Shown one piece after another: positions 41,971-52,034 of a DNA stretch of 64,000 bases (positions within the stretch are counted from its first letter, which is position 1; every line of letters begins with the position of its first letter). A program made the position numbers and the translations under genes. The notes under the pieces are model-generated. The model searched no databases. It had not been told where the DNA came from and worked only from the letters and a program-made list of their open reading frames with translations. Source of the stretch: Candidatus Methylomicrobium oryzae (lineage in GTDB: Bacteria > Pseudomonadota > Gammaproteobacteria > Methylococcales > Methylomonadaceae); contig NZ_JAERVK010000011.1 of assembly GCF_016745425.1 (NCBI RefSeq), forward strand, positions 62,001 to 126,000, read 5' to 3'.

Positions 41971-42000
41971 CCTCCGTCTTAACGGCGATTTCCAACCCGA

Positions 42001-42033
42001 AGACCTGCCAAGCTTCTAAAACCTGGCAGGTCT
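42001..42033. terminator. AGACCTGCCA hairpin between trm112 and kdsB
   Basis: AGACCTGCCA (42001-42010) pairs with TGGCAGGTCT (42024-42033). No T run. Its arms match those of the hairpin at 4128-4161, so this may be a dispersed repeat as well as a transcription signal. Confidence 0.5.
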
Positions 42034-42085
42034 ATGGTTGGGCCCCTATAAAAGCGGGTTTTGGCCGGCAGGCAGAGGCACGCCG

Positions 42086-42865
42086 GTGAGCGTCCGCTTT
42101 AAAGTCGTGATTCCAGCCCGCTACGGTTCGACCCGGCTGCCCGGCAAGCCCTTGCTGCCGATCGCCGGCAGGCCGATGATCGAGCATGTCTGCGAGCGCG
42201 CCCGTGAGGCCGGTGCGGACGAGATCGTCGTCGCGACCGATGATGATCGTATATGCCAAGCAGTCCGTGCATTGGGCATCGAGGCGGTAATGACGCGTGC
42301 CGATCATCAAAGCGGCACCGAAAGGATCGCGGAAGTCGCGGAGCAGCGAGGCTGGGCTGGCGGCGACATCATTGTGAACCTGCAGGGCGACGAACCGTTG
42401 ATCGATCCCGTGTATCTGCGCGAAGCGGCGGTGGTGTTGGCCGGCCAGCGGCAGGCGGGTATCGCGACGCTGGCGGCCGAAATTCACGACGGCGAGGAGC
42501 TGTTCAATCCGAACGCCGTCAAGGTCGTGTTGAACCGGCACGGTTATGCACTGTATTTCAGCCGCGCGCCGATCCCGTGGGATCGGGACGGATTCGCCGG
42601 AGGCCGGAAGCACTTGTCCGGCGGAATGCCCTATTACCGGCATATCGGCATGTATGCCTATACGGTCGATTTTTTGCGCCGTTACTGCGGTTGGGAGGCT
42701 TCCGATTTGGAGAAAACCGAGTCGCTGGAACAGCTCCGCATTTTGTGGCAGGGCGAAGCGATCGCGGTCAAGGTGGTCGATAAGGTTCCGCCCGCTGGCG
42801 TGGATACGTTCGAAGATTTGCAGCGTGTCGAAGAGTTTTTGAGAATGGCTTTGGAGGGCGGATAA
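42086..42865 (+). CDS. kdsB: 3-deoxy-manno-octulosonate cytidylyltransferase
   Basis: 259 residues. It makes CMP-KDO for lipopolysaccharide. A GTG at 42086 is chosen, with GAGG seven bases ahead and a normal N-terminus ([23 protein letters not shown]); an ATG at 42038 would add sixteen odd residues. [20 protein letters not shown] and [14 protein letters not shown] are diagnostic. The stop codon falls inside the palindrome at 42857, so the repeat forms the end of the gene. Confidence 0.95.
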   Translation: MSVRFKVVIPARYGSTRLPGKPLLPIAGRPMIEHVCERAREAGADEIVVATDDDRICQAVRALGIEAVMTRADHQSGTERIAEVAEQRGWAGGDIIVNLQGDEPLIDPVYLREAAVVLAGQRQAGIATLAAEIHDGEELFNPNAVKVVLNRHGYALYFSRAPIPWDRDGFAGGRKHLSGGMPYYRHIGMYAYTVDFLRRYCGWEASDLEKTESLEQLRILWQGEAIAVKVVDKVPPAGVDTFEDLQRVEEFLRMALEGG

Positions 42866-42921
42866 GCGAAGCGCATCCGCCGAAGCATACTAAAAAGGCG
42901 GATGCGCTTCGCTTATCCGTC
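42857..42921. repeat. REP-like palindrome spanning the kdsB stop
   Basis: A 25-base arm (42857-42881, beginning GGCGGATAAGCGAAGCGCATC) is matched by an inverted arm at 42897-42921, followed by CTACG. The same GGATGCGC...CTACG type occurs at 8850 and 11245. It supplies the kdsB TAA. Confidence 0.8.
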
Positions 42922-42997
42922 CTACGTCCGTTATTTTCCTGCCGAGCGGGAATGAAAAATTTTTATTTGTTTTAATTGTTTATCTGAAAGAACGTAA

Positions 42998-44182
42998 ATG
43001 GACCAATTTTCACGCATCAGCCGCTTGCCCCCCTATGTTTTCAACATCGTGAACGAACTGAAGGCCAAAGCGCGAGCGGCGGGCGAGGACATCATCGATT
43101 TCGGGATGGGCAATCCGGATCAGCCGACGCCGGAGCATATCGTGAACAAGATGCTCGAAGCGGCGAAGCGGCCGGATACGCACCGTTATTCGATGTCGAA
43201 AGGCATCCCCCGGCTGCGCAAGGCCATCTGCACCTGGTACAAGAACCGTTTCGATGTCGATCTGGATCCGGAATCCGAGGCGATCGTCACGATCGGTTCG
43301 AAAGAAGGCCTTGCGCATCTGGCGTTGGCGACGCTCGGGCCGGGCGACGTGGTGCTGGTGCCGAATCCGGCCTATCCGATCCATCCCTACGGAGTCGTGA
43401 TTGCGGGCGCCGATTTGCGCCACGTGCCGTTGATTCCCGGCGTCGACTTTATCGAGGAACTGCAGCGCGCGATCGTCGAATCGTGGCCGAAGCCGAAGAT
43501 GCTGATTTTGAATTTTCCGGGCAATCCGACCAGCCAGTGCGTCGAGCTGGACTTTTTCGAAAAGATCATTGCGCTCGCAAAAGAACACAAGATTTGGGTC
43601 GTGCACGACATCGCCTATATCGATATCGTGTTCGACGGTTATCAGGCGCCTTCGATCCTGCAGGTCGAAGGGGCGAAAGACATCGCGGTCGAGTTTTTCT
43701 CGCTGTCGAAAAGCTACAACATGCCGGGCTGGCGCGTCGGTTTCATGTGCGGCAACAAAAAACTGGTCGGCGCCCTGGCGCGGATCAAGTCCTATCTCGA
43801 CTACGGCACCTTCACGCCGATCCAGATCGCCGCGATCAGCGCGCTCGAAGGGCCGCAGGACTGCGTACACGAAATCGCCGCCATGTATCAACGGCGGCGC
43901 GACGTGCTCTGCGACGGCCTGAACGCAGCCGGCTGGCCGGTCGAGAAGCCGAAGGCGACGATGTTCGTCTGGGCGCCGATCCCCGAGCCTTATAAAGAAA
44001 TGGGGTCGCTGGAGTTTTCGAAAAAGCTGCTGATCGAGGCGAAAGTCGCGGTCGCCCCCGGCATCGGCTTCGGCCAGTACGGCGACGACCACGTCCGTTT
44101 CGGGCTGATCGAGAACGAGCATCGGACCCGGCAGGCGGTGCGCGGCATTCGCCATATGATGAAGAAAGACAAGGTTGTATAA
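42998..44182 (+). CDS. alaC: AlaC-type alanine transaminase
   Basis: 394 residues, PLP-dependent class I aminotransferase. [51 protein letters not shown] and the PLP lysine in [18 protein letters not shown] are present. This form next to hom and thrC is the usual AlaC (pyruvate/glutamate) arrangement in gammaproteobacteria; the exact substrate is by analogy. Confidence 0.92.
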   Translation: MDQFSRISRLPPYVFNIVNELKAKARAAGEDIIDFGMGNPDQPTPEHIVNKMLEAAKRPDTHRYSMSKGIPRLRKAICTWYKNRFDVDLDPESEAIVTIGSKEGLAHLALATLGPGDVVLVPNPAYPIHPYGVVIAGADLRHVPLIPGVDFIEELQRAIVESWPKPKMLILNFPGNPTSQCVELDFFEKIIALAKEHKIWVVHDIAYIDIVFDGYQAPSILQVEGAKDIAVEFFSLSKSYNMPGWRVGFMCGNKKLVGALARIKSYLDYGTFTPIQIAAISALEGPQDCVHEIAAMYQRRRDVLCDGLNAAGWPVEKPKATMFVWAPIPEPYKEMGSLEFSKKLLIEAKVAVAPGIGFGQYGDDHVRFGLIENEHRTRQAVRGIRHMMKKDKVV

Positions 44183-44203
44183 TAGCCGGTTTTTGAGGTG
44201 TTG

Positions 44204-44272
44204 CAGGGTACGCTATGCATACCTTTCATTACGTTCTATATGAATAACGAACGGTACGCGCAGCGTACCCTA
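44204..44272. repeat. GGGTACGC palindrome, copy 1
   Basis: CAGGGTACGCTATGCATACC (from 44204) faces GGTACGCGCAGCGTACCCTA (to 44272). Copy 2 is at 56440-56511. It fills most of the alaC-hom gap and ends four bases before the AGGAG of hom. Confidence 0.75.
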
Positions 44273-44286
44273 CTCAGGAGTGTGTT

Positions 44287-45597
44287 TTGAAACCGGTAAA
44301 AGTCGGAATATTGGGACTAGGGACGGTCGGCGGCGGTACGGTCAATGTCCTCAAACGCAACGCGGCCGAGATTGCCCGCCGGGCCGGGCGCGAAATCATC
44401 GTAACCCGCGCATCGAGCCGGGATCTCGCCAAACCGCGGATCTGCAATACCGAAAGCATTGCGGTTACGACCGATCCGTACGACGTGATCAACGATCCCG
44501 AAATCGACATCGTGCTCGAATTGATCGGCGGCGCCGGCCCCGTTAAAGATATGGTCCTGGCCGCGATTGCGAACGGCAAGCATGTGGTCACCGCAAACAA
44601 GTCGTTGATCGCCCTGCACGGCAACGAGATCTTCGCGAAGGCCAGCGAGAAGGGTGTGATCGTCGCGTTCGAAGCGGCGGTCGCGGGCGGGATTCCGATC
44701 ATCAAGGCGATCCGCGAGGGACTTAGCGGCAACGAGATTCAATGGCTGGCCGGCATCATCAACGGCACCGGCAACTTCATCCTGACCGAGATGCGCGAGA
44801 AAGGCCGCGATTTTGCGGACGTATTGGCCGAGGCGCAGGCTTTGGGCTATGCCGAAGCCGATCCGACCTTCGATGTCGAAGGCATCGATGCGGCGCACAA
44901 GCTGACGATCCTCGCTTCGATCGCATTCGGGATTCCGCTGCAGTTCGAGAAGGTTTATACCGAAGGCATCACCAAAATTACTCGTCTTGATGTCGATTAT
45001 GCGGAAAAACTGGGCTATCGGATCAAGCATCTGGGTATCGCCCGCAAGACTGACGAAGGTATCGAACTGCGCGTGCATCCGACTTTGATTCCCGAGCGAC
45101 GTTTGATTGCAAACGTGAATGGAGTGATGAACGCGGTACTGGTCAAGGGCGATGCGGTCGGCCCGACCCTGTATTACGGCGCCGGCGCGGGAGCCGACCC
45201 GACCGCTTCGGCGGTGGTCGCGGACGTGGTCGATGTAACGCGGGCCCTGACCAGCGATCCGGAAAACCGGGTGCCGCATCTGGCCTTCCAGCCCGAGGCG
45301 ATCAAGGAAATCCCGATTCTGGCCCCGGACCGCTTCAAGTCCGCCTACTACCTGCGCCTGACCGCCGAAGACAAGCCCGGCGTATTGGCCGACGTGACCA
45401 AAATTCTGGCCGACCATCAGATCAGCATCGAGGCGATCGTGCAAAAAGAACCGATTTCCGATGAGAAAGCGGTGCCGATCATTCTGCTGACGCAGATCAC
45501 GCTCGAAAAAGAAATGAACGACGCGATCCGGAAGATCGAGGCCTTGCCGACCGTGACCGGCCAAGTCTGCCGGATTCGCCTGGAAACCTTAGGATAA
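44287..45597 (+). CDS. hom: homoserine dehydrogenase
   Basis: 436 residues, TTG start with AGGAG (44276-44280) six bases ahead. It reduces aspartate semialdehyde to homoserine. VGILGLGTVGGGTVNVL binds the nucleotide; ANKSLIALHG, GIINGTGNFILTEM and EADPTFDVEGIDAAHKL are the enzyme core; the C-terminal ACT domain (YYLRLTAEDKPGVLADVTKIL) suggests allosteric control by threonine. thrC follows seven bases later. Confidence 0.97.
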   Translation: MKPVKVGILGLGTVGGGTVNVLKRNAAEIARRAGREIIVTRASSRDLAKPRICNTESIAVTTDPYDVINDPEIDIVLELIGGAGPVKDMVLAAIANGKHVVTANKSLIALHGNEIFAKASEKGVIVAFEAAVAGGIPIIKAIREGLSGNEIQWLAGIINGTGNFILTEMREKGRDFADVLAEAQALGYAEADPTFDVEGIDAAHKLTILASIAFGIPLQFEKVYTEGITKITRLDVDYAEKLGYRIKHLGIARKTDEGIELRVHPTLIPERRLIANVNGVMNAVLVKGDAVGPTLYYGAGAGADPTASAVVADVVDVTRALTSDPENRVPHLAFQPEAIKEIPILAPDRFKSAYYLRLTAEDKPGVLADVTKILADHQISIEAIVQKEPISDEKAVPIILLTQITLEKEMNDAIRKIEALPTVTGQVCRIRLETLG

Positions 45598-45604
45598 CCA
45601 CCCC

Positions 45605-46699
45605 ATGTCTACAGCAAAACATTACACCGGTCTGATCGACCGTTACCGCGACCGTTTGCCGGTCAGCGCCTCGACGCGCGTGATCAGCCTGAACGAAGGG
45701 AATACTCCCCTGATCCAACTGCAAAACATTCCGCGCCTGGCCGGCAAGGACGTCGATATCTATGTCAAGTTCGAGGGCCTGAACCCGACTGGTTCGTTCA
45801 AGGACCGCGGCATGACGATGGCGGTCACCAAAGCGGTCGAAGAGGGCAGCCGTGCGATCATCTGCGCCTCGACCGGGAATACCTCCGCCTCGGCAGCGGC
45901 TTATGCCGCCCGTGCCGGGATCAAGGCATTCGTGATCATTCCGGAAGGCAAGATCGCGCTCGGCAAATTGGCCCAAACGCTGATGTACGACGCGACGATC
46001 ATCCAGATCCGGGGCAATTTCGATCAGGGCATGAATCTGGTCAAGGAAGTGGCCGCGCACGCGCCGGTCACGATCGTCAATTCGATCAATCCATACCGGA
46101 TCGACGGGCAGAAGACGGCTTCATTTGAAATCATCGACGCGCTCGGCGATGCGCCGGACTACCACTGCCTGCCGGTCGGCAACGCGGGCAATATCACCGC
46201 CTACTGGAAAGGCTACAAGGAATACTCGGCCGACAGCGAAACACATAAGGCGATAACTTCGAAGCGCCCGGTCATGTGCGGCTATCAGGCGGCCGGTGCC
46301 GCGCCGTTTCTGGCCGGCCATCCGATCGAGCATCCGGAAACGATTGCGACCGCGATCCGGATCGGCAATCCGCAGTCCTGGGACTATGCCTGGGCCGCAC
46401 AAAAAGAGTCCGGCGGCTGGTTCGACAAATTCACCGACGAGGAAATTCTCGAAGCGCAGAAAATGCTGTCGCAATTCGAAGGGATTTTCTGCGAGCCGGC
46501 CTCGGCGACTTCGGTTGCGGGCGCGTGGCGCGATATCCGTAGCGGTAAAATTCCGGAGGGCAGCAAAATCGTCTGTACGCTAACCGGAACCGGCCTGAAA
46601 GATCCCGATACCGCGATCAAACAATGTGCCGACGCGCGCACCTTGACTATCGAAGCGGAACTCGACTCGGTCAAGCGAGCGATTCTCGATCATATGTAA
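45605..46699 (+). CDS. thrC: threonine synthase
   Basis: 364 residues, the short form. It makes threonine from O-phosphohomoserine. The PLP lysine is in KFEGLNPTGSFKDRGMTMAV; STGNTSASAAAYAARAG and LPVGNAGNITAYWKGY hold the phosphate loop. It is cotranscribed with hom. Confidence 0.97.
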   Translation: MSTAKHYTGLIDRYRDRLPVSASTRVISLNEGNTPLIQLQNIPRLAGKDVDIYVKFEGLNPTGSFKDRGMTMAVTKAVEEGSRAIICASTGNTSASAAAYAARAGIKAFVIIPEGKIALGKLAQTLMYDATIIQIRGNFDQGMNLVKEVAAHAPVTIVNSINPYRIDGQKTASFEIIDALGDAPDYHCLPVGNAGNITAYWKGYKEYSADSETHKAITSKRPVMCGYQAAGAAPFLAGHPIEHPETIATAIRIGNPQSWDYAWAAQKESGGWFDKFTDEEILEAQKMLSQFEGIFCEPASATSVAGAWRDIRSGKIPEGSKIVCTLTGTGLKDPDTAIKQCADARTLTIEAELDSVKRAILDHM

Positions 46700-46760
46700 A
46701 TCCCAGGCGGTCGCCCGGAGCAAGCAATCCCTTTGCTCCGAAGCGATCAGCCGAAAATGA

Positions 46761-46793
46761 GGTTGCCGGCCTTTCCGGCAGCCTGCCGTTTTT
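46761..46793 (+). terminator. terminator of the alaC-hom-thrC unit
   Basis: GGTTGCCGG (46761-46769) pairs with CCGGCAGCC (46775-46783) and TTTTT follows at 46789-46793. A second, weaker hairpin, CGGAGCAA/TTGCTCCG, precedes it at 46716-46740. Confidence 0.65.
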
Positions 46794-46862
46794 CGCGATT
46801 CCATTCCGGATCGGCTTCACTTCCTTCCCTCCCGCATTACTCATTCCCTTAAGGTAATGGTC

Positions 46863-48746
46863 ATGTCTGCAAATTCACAAAACCAAACTCACACACAATT
46901 GGCAGGGCTAGCGCTCAGCGCGATTGGCGTGGTCTTTGGCGATATCGGCACCAGCCCTTTATATGCACTGAAAGAAGTTTTTCATGGCGGCATGCCGATC
47001 GACGAATTTCATGTGCTTGGCGTCCTGTCGCTGATCTTCTGGTCGTTGACGCTGGTGGTTACGATCAAATATGCGATCTTCATCATGCGCGCCGACAATA
47101 AGGGCGAAGGCGGGATCATGGCGCTGATGACCCTGGCTCTGCACGGGGCTCGGGATTATCCGCGCAAGATGGCTTTTATTCTCACGATCGGGCTGCTCGG
47201 TGCGTCGTTGTTTTACGGCGACAGCATCATTACGCCGGCCATTTCGGTACTCAGCGCCGTGGAAGGCCTGCAAGTCATAGCGCCTCCCTTGGCCGAATTT
47301 GTGTTGCCGATTGCCATCACGGTGCTCGCCGGGCTGTTTATCATTCAAGCCAAAGGGACCGGCAGGGTCGGCAGGATGTTCGCGCCGATCATGTGTTTCT
47401 GGTTCGGCTGCCTGGCGGTGATGGGGGTAGCCAATATGGTCCACCAGCCGGGTGTGTTGCAGGCCGTCAATCCTTATTATGCCGTCAGTTTGCTGATCGA
47501 AACCGGTTGGGAAGGATTTTTGATCATGGGGACGGTCGTGCTGGCGATCACCGGTGCCGAAGCGCTGTATGCGGATATGGGCCACTTCGGCCTGAAGCCG
47601 ATCCGTTATGCCTGGTTCGGTTTCGTGTTTCCGGCGCTGCTGCTGAATTATTTCGGGCAAGGCGCCTTACTGCTCGCCCAACCCGATGCGATACGCAATC
47701 CCTTTTATCTGCTCGCGCCGAGTTGGGCACTATACCCCTTGCTGATCTTGTCGACGATGGCGACCGTGATTGCCTCGCAGGCGGTCATTTCCGGGGCCTT
47801 TTCGGTCACCCGGCAGGCAATCCAGCTGGGCTACTGTCCGCGCATGGCCATTCGTCACACCTCGGACGACGAACAGGGTCAGGTCTATGTGCCGACCGTG
47901 AACTGGCTGTTAATGGTATCTGTATTCGTGCTGGTGTTGAGTTTTCAATCGTCGTCGGCGCTGGCGTCGGCCTACGGCATCGCGGTCACCGGTACGATGA
48001 TCGTCGATACGGTATTGGCTTATATCGTGATCCAGGCGCTCTGGAAATGGAACAGGGCGACCAGCATCGTATTTTTGTCGGTATTTCTGATCATCGATTT
48101 CCTGTTTTTCTCCTCCAACACCCTGAAAATCCCGACCGGCGGCTGGCTGCCGCTGCTGGTCGCCACCGTGCTGTTTCTGATCATCACGACCTGGATCAAG
48201 GGGCGTGCGCTGCTGCACGAACACATGGAAGAACGCCAGGTGTTATTTGAAGAGCTGGAAAAAGACATCACCGAGAATTTGACGACGGTCGAGGGGACCG
48301 CAATCTATTTGGCCAGAACGCTGCATGGCGTACCTCCCGTGCTGCTGCACAACCTTGAACATAATCACGTGCTGCACGAACAGATTATCGTGCTGACGAT
48401 CGCGACGAAGGATGAACCTTTTGTGGATGAAGCGCACCGGGTCAAAATCCGCAAGTTCGGCCAGGAGCGCGAGTTCTATCGCGTCAAACTCTATTACGGA
48501 TTCAAGCAGAACGCGGATGTGCGCCGGGCGCTGGATTTGTTAATGCGCGAAGGCCTGGTTTTCGATCCCAAGAAGGCCTCGTTTTTCATCGGCAGCGAAC
48601 GCGTTTCCTTCCGAGCCCGCAGTCCGATGGCGAAATGGCGGCGGGGCTTGTTTCTGTTTTTGTTTCGTAACGCTTCGAGTCCGATCGAGTTTTTCAAAAT
48701 TCCCGTCGACCGAGTCATTGAGCTCGGCATTCGTGTCGAGTTATAG
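46863..48746 (+). CDS. kup: potassium uptake protein Kup
   Basis: 627 residues from the ATG at 46863, which has AAGG eight bases ahead; an ATG six bases earlier is too close to it. Twelve membrane segments, then a cytoplasmic tail. GLALSAIGVVFGDIGTSPLYALKEVF is the Kup signature; GVLSLIFWSLTLVVTIKY, GEGGIMALMTLAL and SVLSAVEGLQV follow. It imports K+ with protons at the inner membrane. Confidence 0.96.
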   Translation: MSANSQNQTHTQLAGLALSAIGVVFGDIGTSPLYALKEVFHGGMPIDEFHVLGVLSLIFWSLTLVVTIKYAIFIMRADNKGEGGIMALMTLALHGARDYPRKMAFILTIGLLGASLFYGDSIITPAISVLSAVEGLQVIAPPLAEFVLPIAITVLAGLFIIQAKGTGRVGRMFAPIMCFWFGCLAVMGVANMVHQPGVLQAVNPYYAVSLLIETGWEGFLIMGTVVLAITGAEALYADMGHFGLKPIRYAWFGFVFPALLLNYFGQGALLLAQPDAIRNPFYLLAPSWALYPLLILSTMATVIASQAVISGAFSVTRQAIQLGYCPRMAIRHTSDDEQGQVYVPTVNWLLMVSVFVLVLSFQSSSALASAYGIAVTGTMIVDTVLAYIVIQALWKWNRATSIVFLSVFLIIDFLFFSSNTLKIPTGGWLPLLVATVLFLIITTWIKGRALLHEHMEERQVLFEELEKDITENLTTVEGTAIYLARTLHGVPPVLLHNLEHNHVLHEQIIVLTIATKDEPFVDEAHRVKIRKFGQEREFYRVKLYYGFKQNADVRRALDLLMREGLVFDPKKASFFIGSERVSFRARSPMAKWRRGLFLFLFRNASSPIEFFKIPVDRVIELGIRVEL

Positions 48747-48831
48747 TTGACGCCTCGGGTAAAAAAAATCCATGAACGGGTGCTAAGCCTGCATCCGGAG
48801 GATCAGGCGCGATCAACTAAGGAGGAAGCGT

Positions 48832-50472
48832 ATGGGGTTTGATTGGATGCCGGCAGTCATCGTCGCCGGGTTGTTGCTGGTATCGATTGCGGTTTTGCAA
48901 TTGATCGCGCTCAGGCGTTTGCAGGCTTTACTGAAGGCAGCTCCGGACGGAGGCGTGCAGGAGCTTTTGCTGACGTTGAAGGTTCAGGAAGCTGCTTTGC
49001 AGCAAGGTTTTGCCGAGTCCAGAAAGGAGCTTCGGGAGGTCAGCGCGGAAAATCGGCGCGAGCTGCAAGAGGCCTTCAAAAGCCTGCAGGATACGCTGCT
49101 CAATCGGGTCGCCGAGAACCAGCGCCTCCACAATGCGCAGATGGAGGCATTCAAGAACGGATTGGCCGGCATGTCCGAAAAACTGATCCATAACGCCAAC
49201 GAACTCAAAGAGAGCGTGAACCTGTCGTTTCAGGCGACCGGCGAGTCGCTGAACCGTAGACAGGACGATTTCCGAGACAAAACTGCCGAGACGCTGAAGC
49301 AGTTTCAGGAAGGCATCAAAGCCGATGCGAAGGAAAACCGTCAGGAACTGGCCGCCGGCCTCGGGTCGTTCGAAGGCAAGTTCGCCGAAGGTATCAAGGA
49401 ATTCAACGAGCAGCTTCGGCTCCGGTTCAGTGATTTGAACCGGCAGCAGCAGGAGGCGAATCAACTGGCGAAGGCCGGCATCAACGAAATTCGCGAATCG
49501 ATCGAAAAACATCTGCACCTGATACGGGAAGACAACACCCGGCAGCTGAACGAGATGCGCCGGACCGTCGACGAAAAACTGCACAATACGCTGGAGCAGC
49601 GCCTCGGCGAGTCGTTCAAGCTGGTCAGCGACCGGCTGGACCAGGTGCATAAGGGGCTCGGCGAAATGCAGAACCTGGCGGTCGGGGTCGGCGATTTGAA
49701 GAAGGTGCTGTCCAACGTCAAAACGCGCGGCATTCTCGGCGAATACCAGCTCGGCAACATCCTGGAGCAGATTCTGTCGCCCGAGCAATACGGGGTAAAT
49801 GTGGCGACCCGGAAGGGCAGCCAGGCAAATGTCGAATATGCGGTCAAACTGCCGGGTAAGGCCGACGACAAGACCGTCTGGCTGCCGATCGATTCGAAAT
49901 TTCCGCTCGAAAGCTACCAATCGCTGCTTGGCGCGCTGGAAGAAGGGAATCCGGCCTTGGTGGATCAGGCGCAAAAACAGTTGTTAAAAGCGATCGAAAG
50001 CTTTGCGAAGGACATCGCCGGCAAATACCTGGACCCGCCGCATACGACCGATTTCGCTATCATGTTCCTGCCGGTCGAAAGCCTGTACGCGGAAGTCCTG
50101 CGCTCCCCCGAACTGTTCGAGAAGCTGCAGCGCACTTACCGGGTCACGATCACCGGGCCAACCACTTTGTCGGCTTTATTGAACAGCCTGCACATGGGCT
50201 TTAGGACCCTGGCGGTGCAGCAGCGCAGCAGTGAAGTCTGGAAAGTGCTGGCCGAGGTGAAGACCGAATTCGGCAAGTATTCGGAACTGCTCGATACCGT
50301 GTACAAGCAGATCACCACCGCCTCCAACTCGCTGGAGCGGCTGAAAACGACGCGCACGGCGGCGATGGAGAGGAAGCTGCGCGGCGTGGAAGTGCTGGGC
50401 ATCGAAAGCGAGCTGGCGCCGCTCGCGTTACCCGAGCCGGAATCAGTCGGGGAACACGCGGAACTGCAGTAA
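48832..50472 (+). CDS. rmuC: DNA recombination protein RmuC
   Basis: 546 residues; AAGGAGG precedes the ATG. One N-terminal membrane segment, a long coiled coil (about 30-280, e.g. FAESRKELREVSAENRRELQEAFKSLQ), then the RmuC nuclease-like domain (VKTRGILGEYQLGNILEQIL, YAVKLPGKADDKTVWLPIDSKFPLESYQ, PPHTTDFAIMFLPVESLYAEVLR). RmuC limits certain rearrangements. The hairpin at 50473 closes the gene. Confidence 0.94.
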   Translation: MGFDWMPAVIVAGLLLVSIAVLQLIALRRLQALLKAAPDGGVQELLLTLKVQEAALQQGFAESRKELREVSAENRRELQEAFKSLQDTLLNRVAENQRLHNAQMEAFKNGLAGMSEKLIHNANELKESVNLSFQATGESLNRRQDDFRDKTAETLKQFQEGIKADAKENRQELAAGLGSFEGKFAEGIKEFNEQLRLRFSDLNRQQQEANQLAKAGINEIRESIEKHLHLIREDNTRQLNEMRRTVDEKLHNTLEQRLGESFKLVSDRLDQVHKGLGEMQNLAVGVGDLKKVLSNVKTRGILGEYQLGNILEQILSPEQYGVNVATRKGSQANVEYAVKLPGKADDKTVWLPIDSKFPLESYQSLLGALEEGNPALVDQAQKQLLKAIESFAKDIAGKYLDPPHTTDFAIMFLPVESLYAEVLRSPELFEKLQRTYRVTITGPTTLSALLNSLHMGFRTLAVQQRSSEVWKVLAEVKTEFGKYSELLDTVYKQITTASNSLERLKTTRTAAMERKLRGVEVLGIESELAPLALPEPESVGEHAELQ

Positions 50473-50513
50473 CCGTAAGCCGCACGGCCGTTTTAATGCC
50501 GTGCGGCTTACGG
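50473..50513. terminator. 16-bp perfect hairpin between converging genes
   Basis: CCGTAAGCCGCACGGC (50473-50488) faces its complement at 50498-50513, immediately after the rmuC stop and before the end of the next minus-strand gene. Probably a bidirectional terminator; no T run. Confidence 0.6.
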
Positions 50514-50557
50514 TGCAGGGTGCATTTGTCCAGTGTCCGAGCGGCGGACCGGTGCGT

Positions 50558-51004
50558 TTATCTCGGCAGGTATTCCGGGAGATGGCTTCTGATTTCGGCT
50601 GCCGTCATGCCCGCAAGGTTTTTGTCCAATTCCAGGCTGACGAGGGTATTTAACGGGCCCGGCATGTGCTGTCTGATCAGGCCCAGCACCGACGGGTCGG
50701 CGACCACGATCAGCCGGTCGAAGCGGTTGGCATTACGCGCCTGTTCGAGATAATGCACGATGTCCGCCGCAAACACGTCGGCTTCGTGCTTTTTCGGGTC
50801 GGTTTCCTGCTCGAAGGCATGCCCGCCGCCGCGTCCGCCGGGATTTTTGACCTTGCCGGGCAGGTCCGAAGTGATGTCCCGGTCATGCATCCTGCCTTCC
50901 TCGTGGATCAGCGTATCGATCTCCTCCAGCGGCGCGGAAGACGATTCGGTCTGGAAAACACGTGCCCGTGTATGGTCTGCAGCAATTACCCATGTGTTCG
51001 TCAT
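50558..51004 (-). CDS. host attachment protein-like (baeRF superfamily)
   Basis: 148 residues. TWVIAADHTRARVFQTESSSAPLEEIDTL is the start of the host-attachment family, first linked to Agrobacterium-type attachment. FAADIVHYLEQARNANRFDRLIVVADPSVLGLIR is the nucleic-acid-like domain shared with bacterial eRF1-type proteins. A ribosome-related role is suspected for such proteins. It is on its own, convergent with rmuC. Confidence 0.88.
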   Translation of the reverse strand: MTNTWVIAADHTRARVFQTESSSAPLEEIDTLIHEEGRMHDRDITSDLPGKVKNPGGRGGGHAFEQETDPKKHEADVFAADIVHYLEQARNANRFDRLIVVADPSVLGLIRQHMPGPLNTLVSLELDKNLAGMTAAEIRSHLPEYLPR

Positions 51005-51154
51005 AGTTCAATCCTCAACGATTTACGGTGTTTATGGAATCGATAAGGCTATTGTGGGCAAAAGCTCCGCCATTGGCTATTGGTACGATTACCTAACCCG
51101 GATACCGGTTAAGGAAATGCACAGGTATTCAAGCCTAGCTAAAGGATTTATCAT

Positions 51155-51937
51155 ATGCGTCTGAAATTTCCGTTTCTCATTTTGTCTTCGTCTTTTTCTC
51201 TATCCCCCTTGATCCGAAAAAAACGCCGTTTGAAAACGGCTCGTCAGCCGCTACCGCTTCGCCCAATCTTTTTTCGATTCGCCTGGCAGGCCGCAGGCAT
51301 TTTCATTGCCTCGTCGGTCGGGTTTTGCCTGCTGTTCCGCTGGCTGCCGCTGCCGACGACGGCTTTCATGCTGAACCGGCACGTCGAGGATTTCCGCTAC
51401 GAGACGACATTCAAGCCGATCGATTACCGTTGGGTAGGCGCCAAAAAAATCTCGCCTGCGGCCTATCAGGCGGTGATCGCGTCCGAGGACCAGCGTTTTT
51501 TCGAACATAGAGGCTTCGACTTCCATGCGATTCAAACGGCGGTCGACAATTATTTCGACGGCCGCCGCCTCCGGGGCGCCAGCACCATTTCGCAGCAGGT
51601 CGCGAAAAATCTGTTTTTGAGTCCGTCCAAAAGTTTTATCCGCAAAACCTTTGAAGTCTGGTTCACGCTTCTTCTGGAAGCGTGCTGGAGTAAAGAGCGC
51701 ATTCTGACCGTGTATCTGAACATCGCCGAATTCGGCGACCATCTGTTCGGCATCGAGGCGGCCAGCCGGCGTTATTTCGGGATTCCGGCCGCCGGATTGA
51801 GCCGCGCCCAGGCCGCCCTGCTGGCGGCGACGCTGCCGAATCCGCTCCGTTTCAAGGCGGCTTCTCCGTCCGCCTATGTCCGCGCGCGGCAGCAATGGAT
51901 TCTCAGGCAAATGCGCCATGTCGATTACCCGCGTTGA
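51155..51937 (+). CDS. mtgA: monofunctional peptidoglycan glycosyltransferase MtgA
   Basis: 260 residues. One N-terminal membrane anchor, then the GT51 domain: VIASEDQRFFEHRGFDFHAI with the catalytic Glu, RGASTISQQVAKNLFLSPSKSFIRKTFEVWFT, SKERILTVYLNIAEFGDHLFGIEAASRRYF. No transpeptidase domain, so it polymerises glycan strands only. It acts in the periplasm. Confidence 0.95.
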   Translation: MRLKFPFLILSSSFSLSPLIRKKRRLKTARQPLPLRPIFFRFAWQAAGIFIASSVGFCLLFRWLPLPTTAFMLNRHVEDFRYETTFKPIDYRWVGAKKISPAAYQAVIASEDQRFFEHRGFDFHAIQTAVDNYFDGRRLRGASTISQQVAKNLFLSPSKSFIRKTFEVWFTLLLEACWSKERILTVYLNIAEFGDHLFGIEAASRRYFGIPAAGLSRAQAALLAATLPNPLRFKAASPSAYVRARQQWILRQMRHVDYPR

Positions 51938-52034
51938 TGCCGCTTTGAATCCTTACTGTTTCGGTCGATAATAGGCGATCATTGCGCATTGAACATTGGC
52001 TCCAGCCCCCCGGTCCTATTAGCGGAGGAATCGA

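Noticed and set aside
43010-44155. A 381-codon minus-strand frame opposite alaC
   Set aside because: Shadow of alaC; composition is dominated by Asp/Arg/His as expected for an antisense frame.
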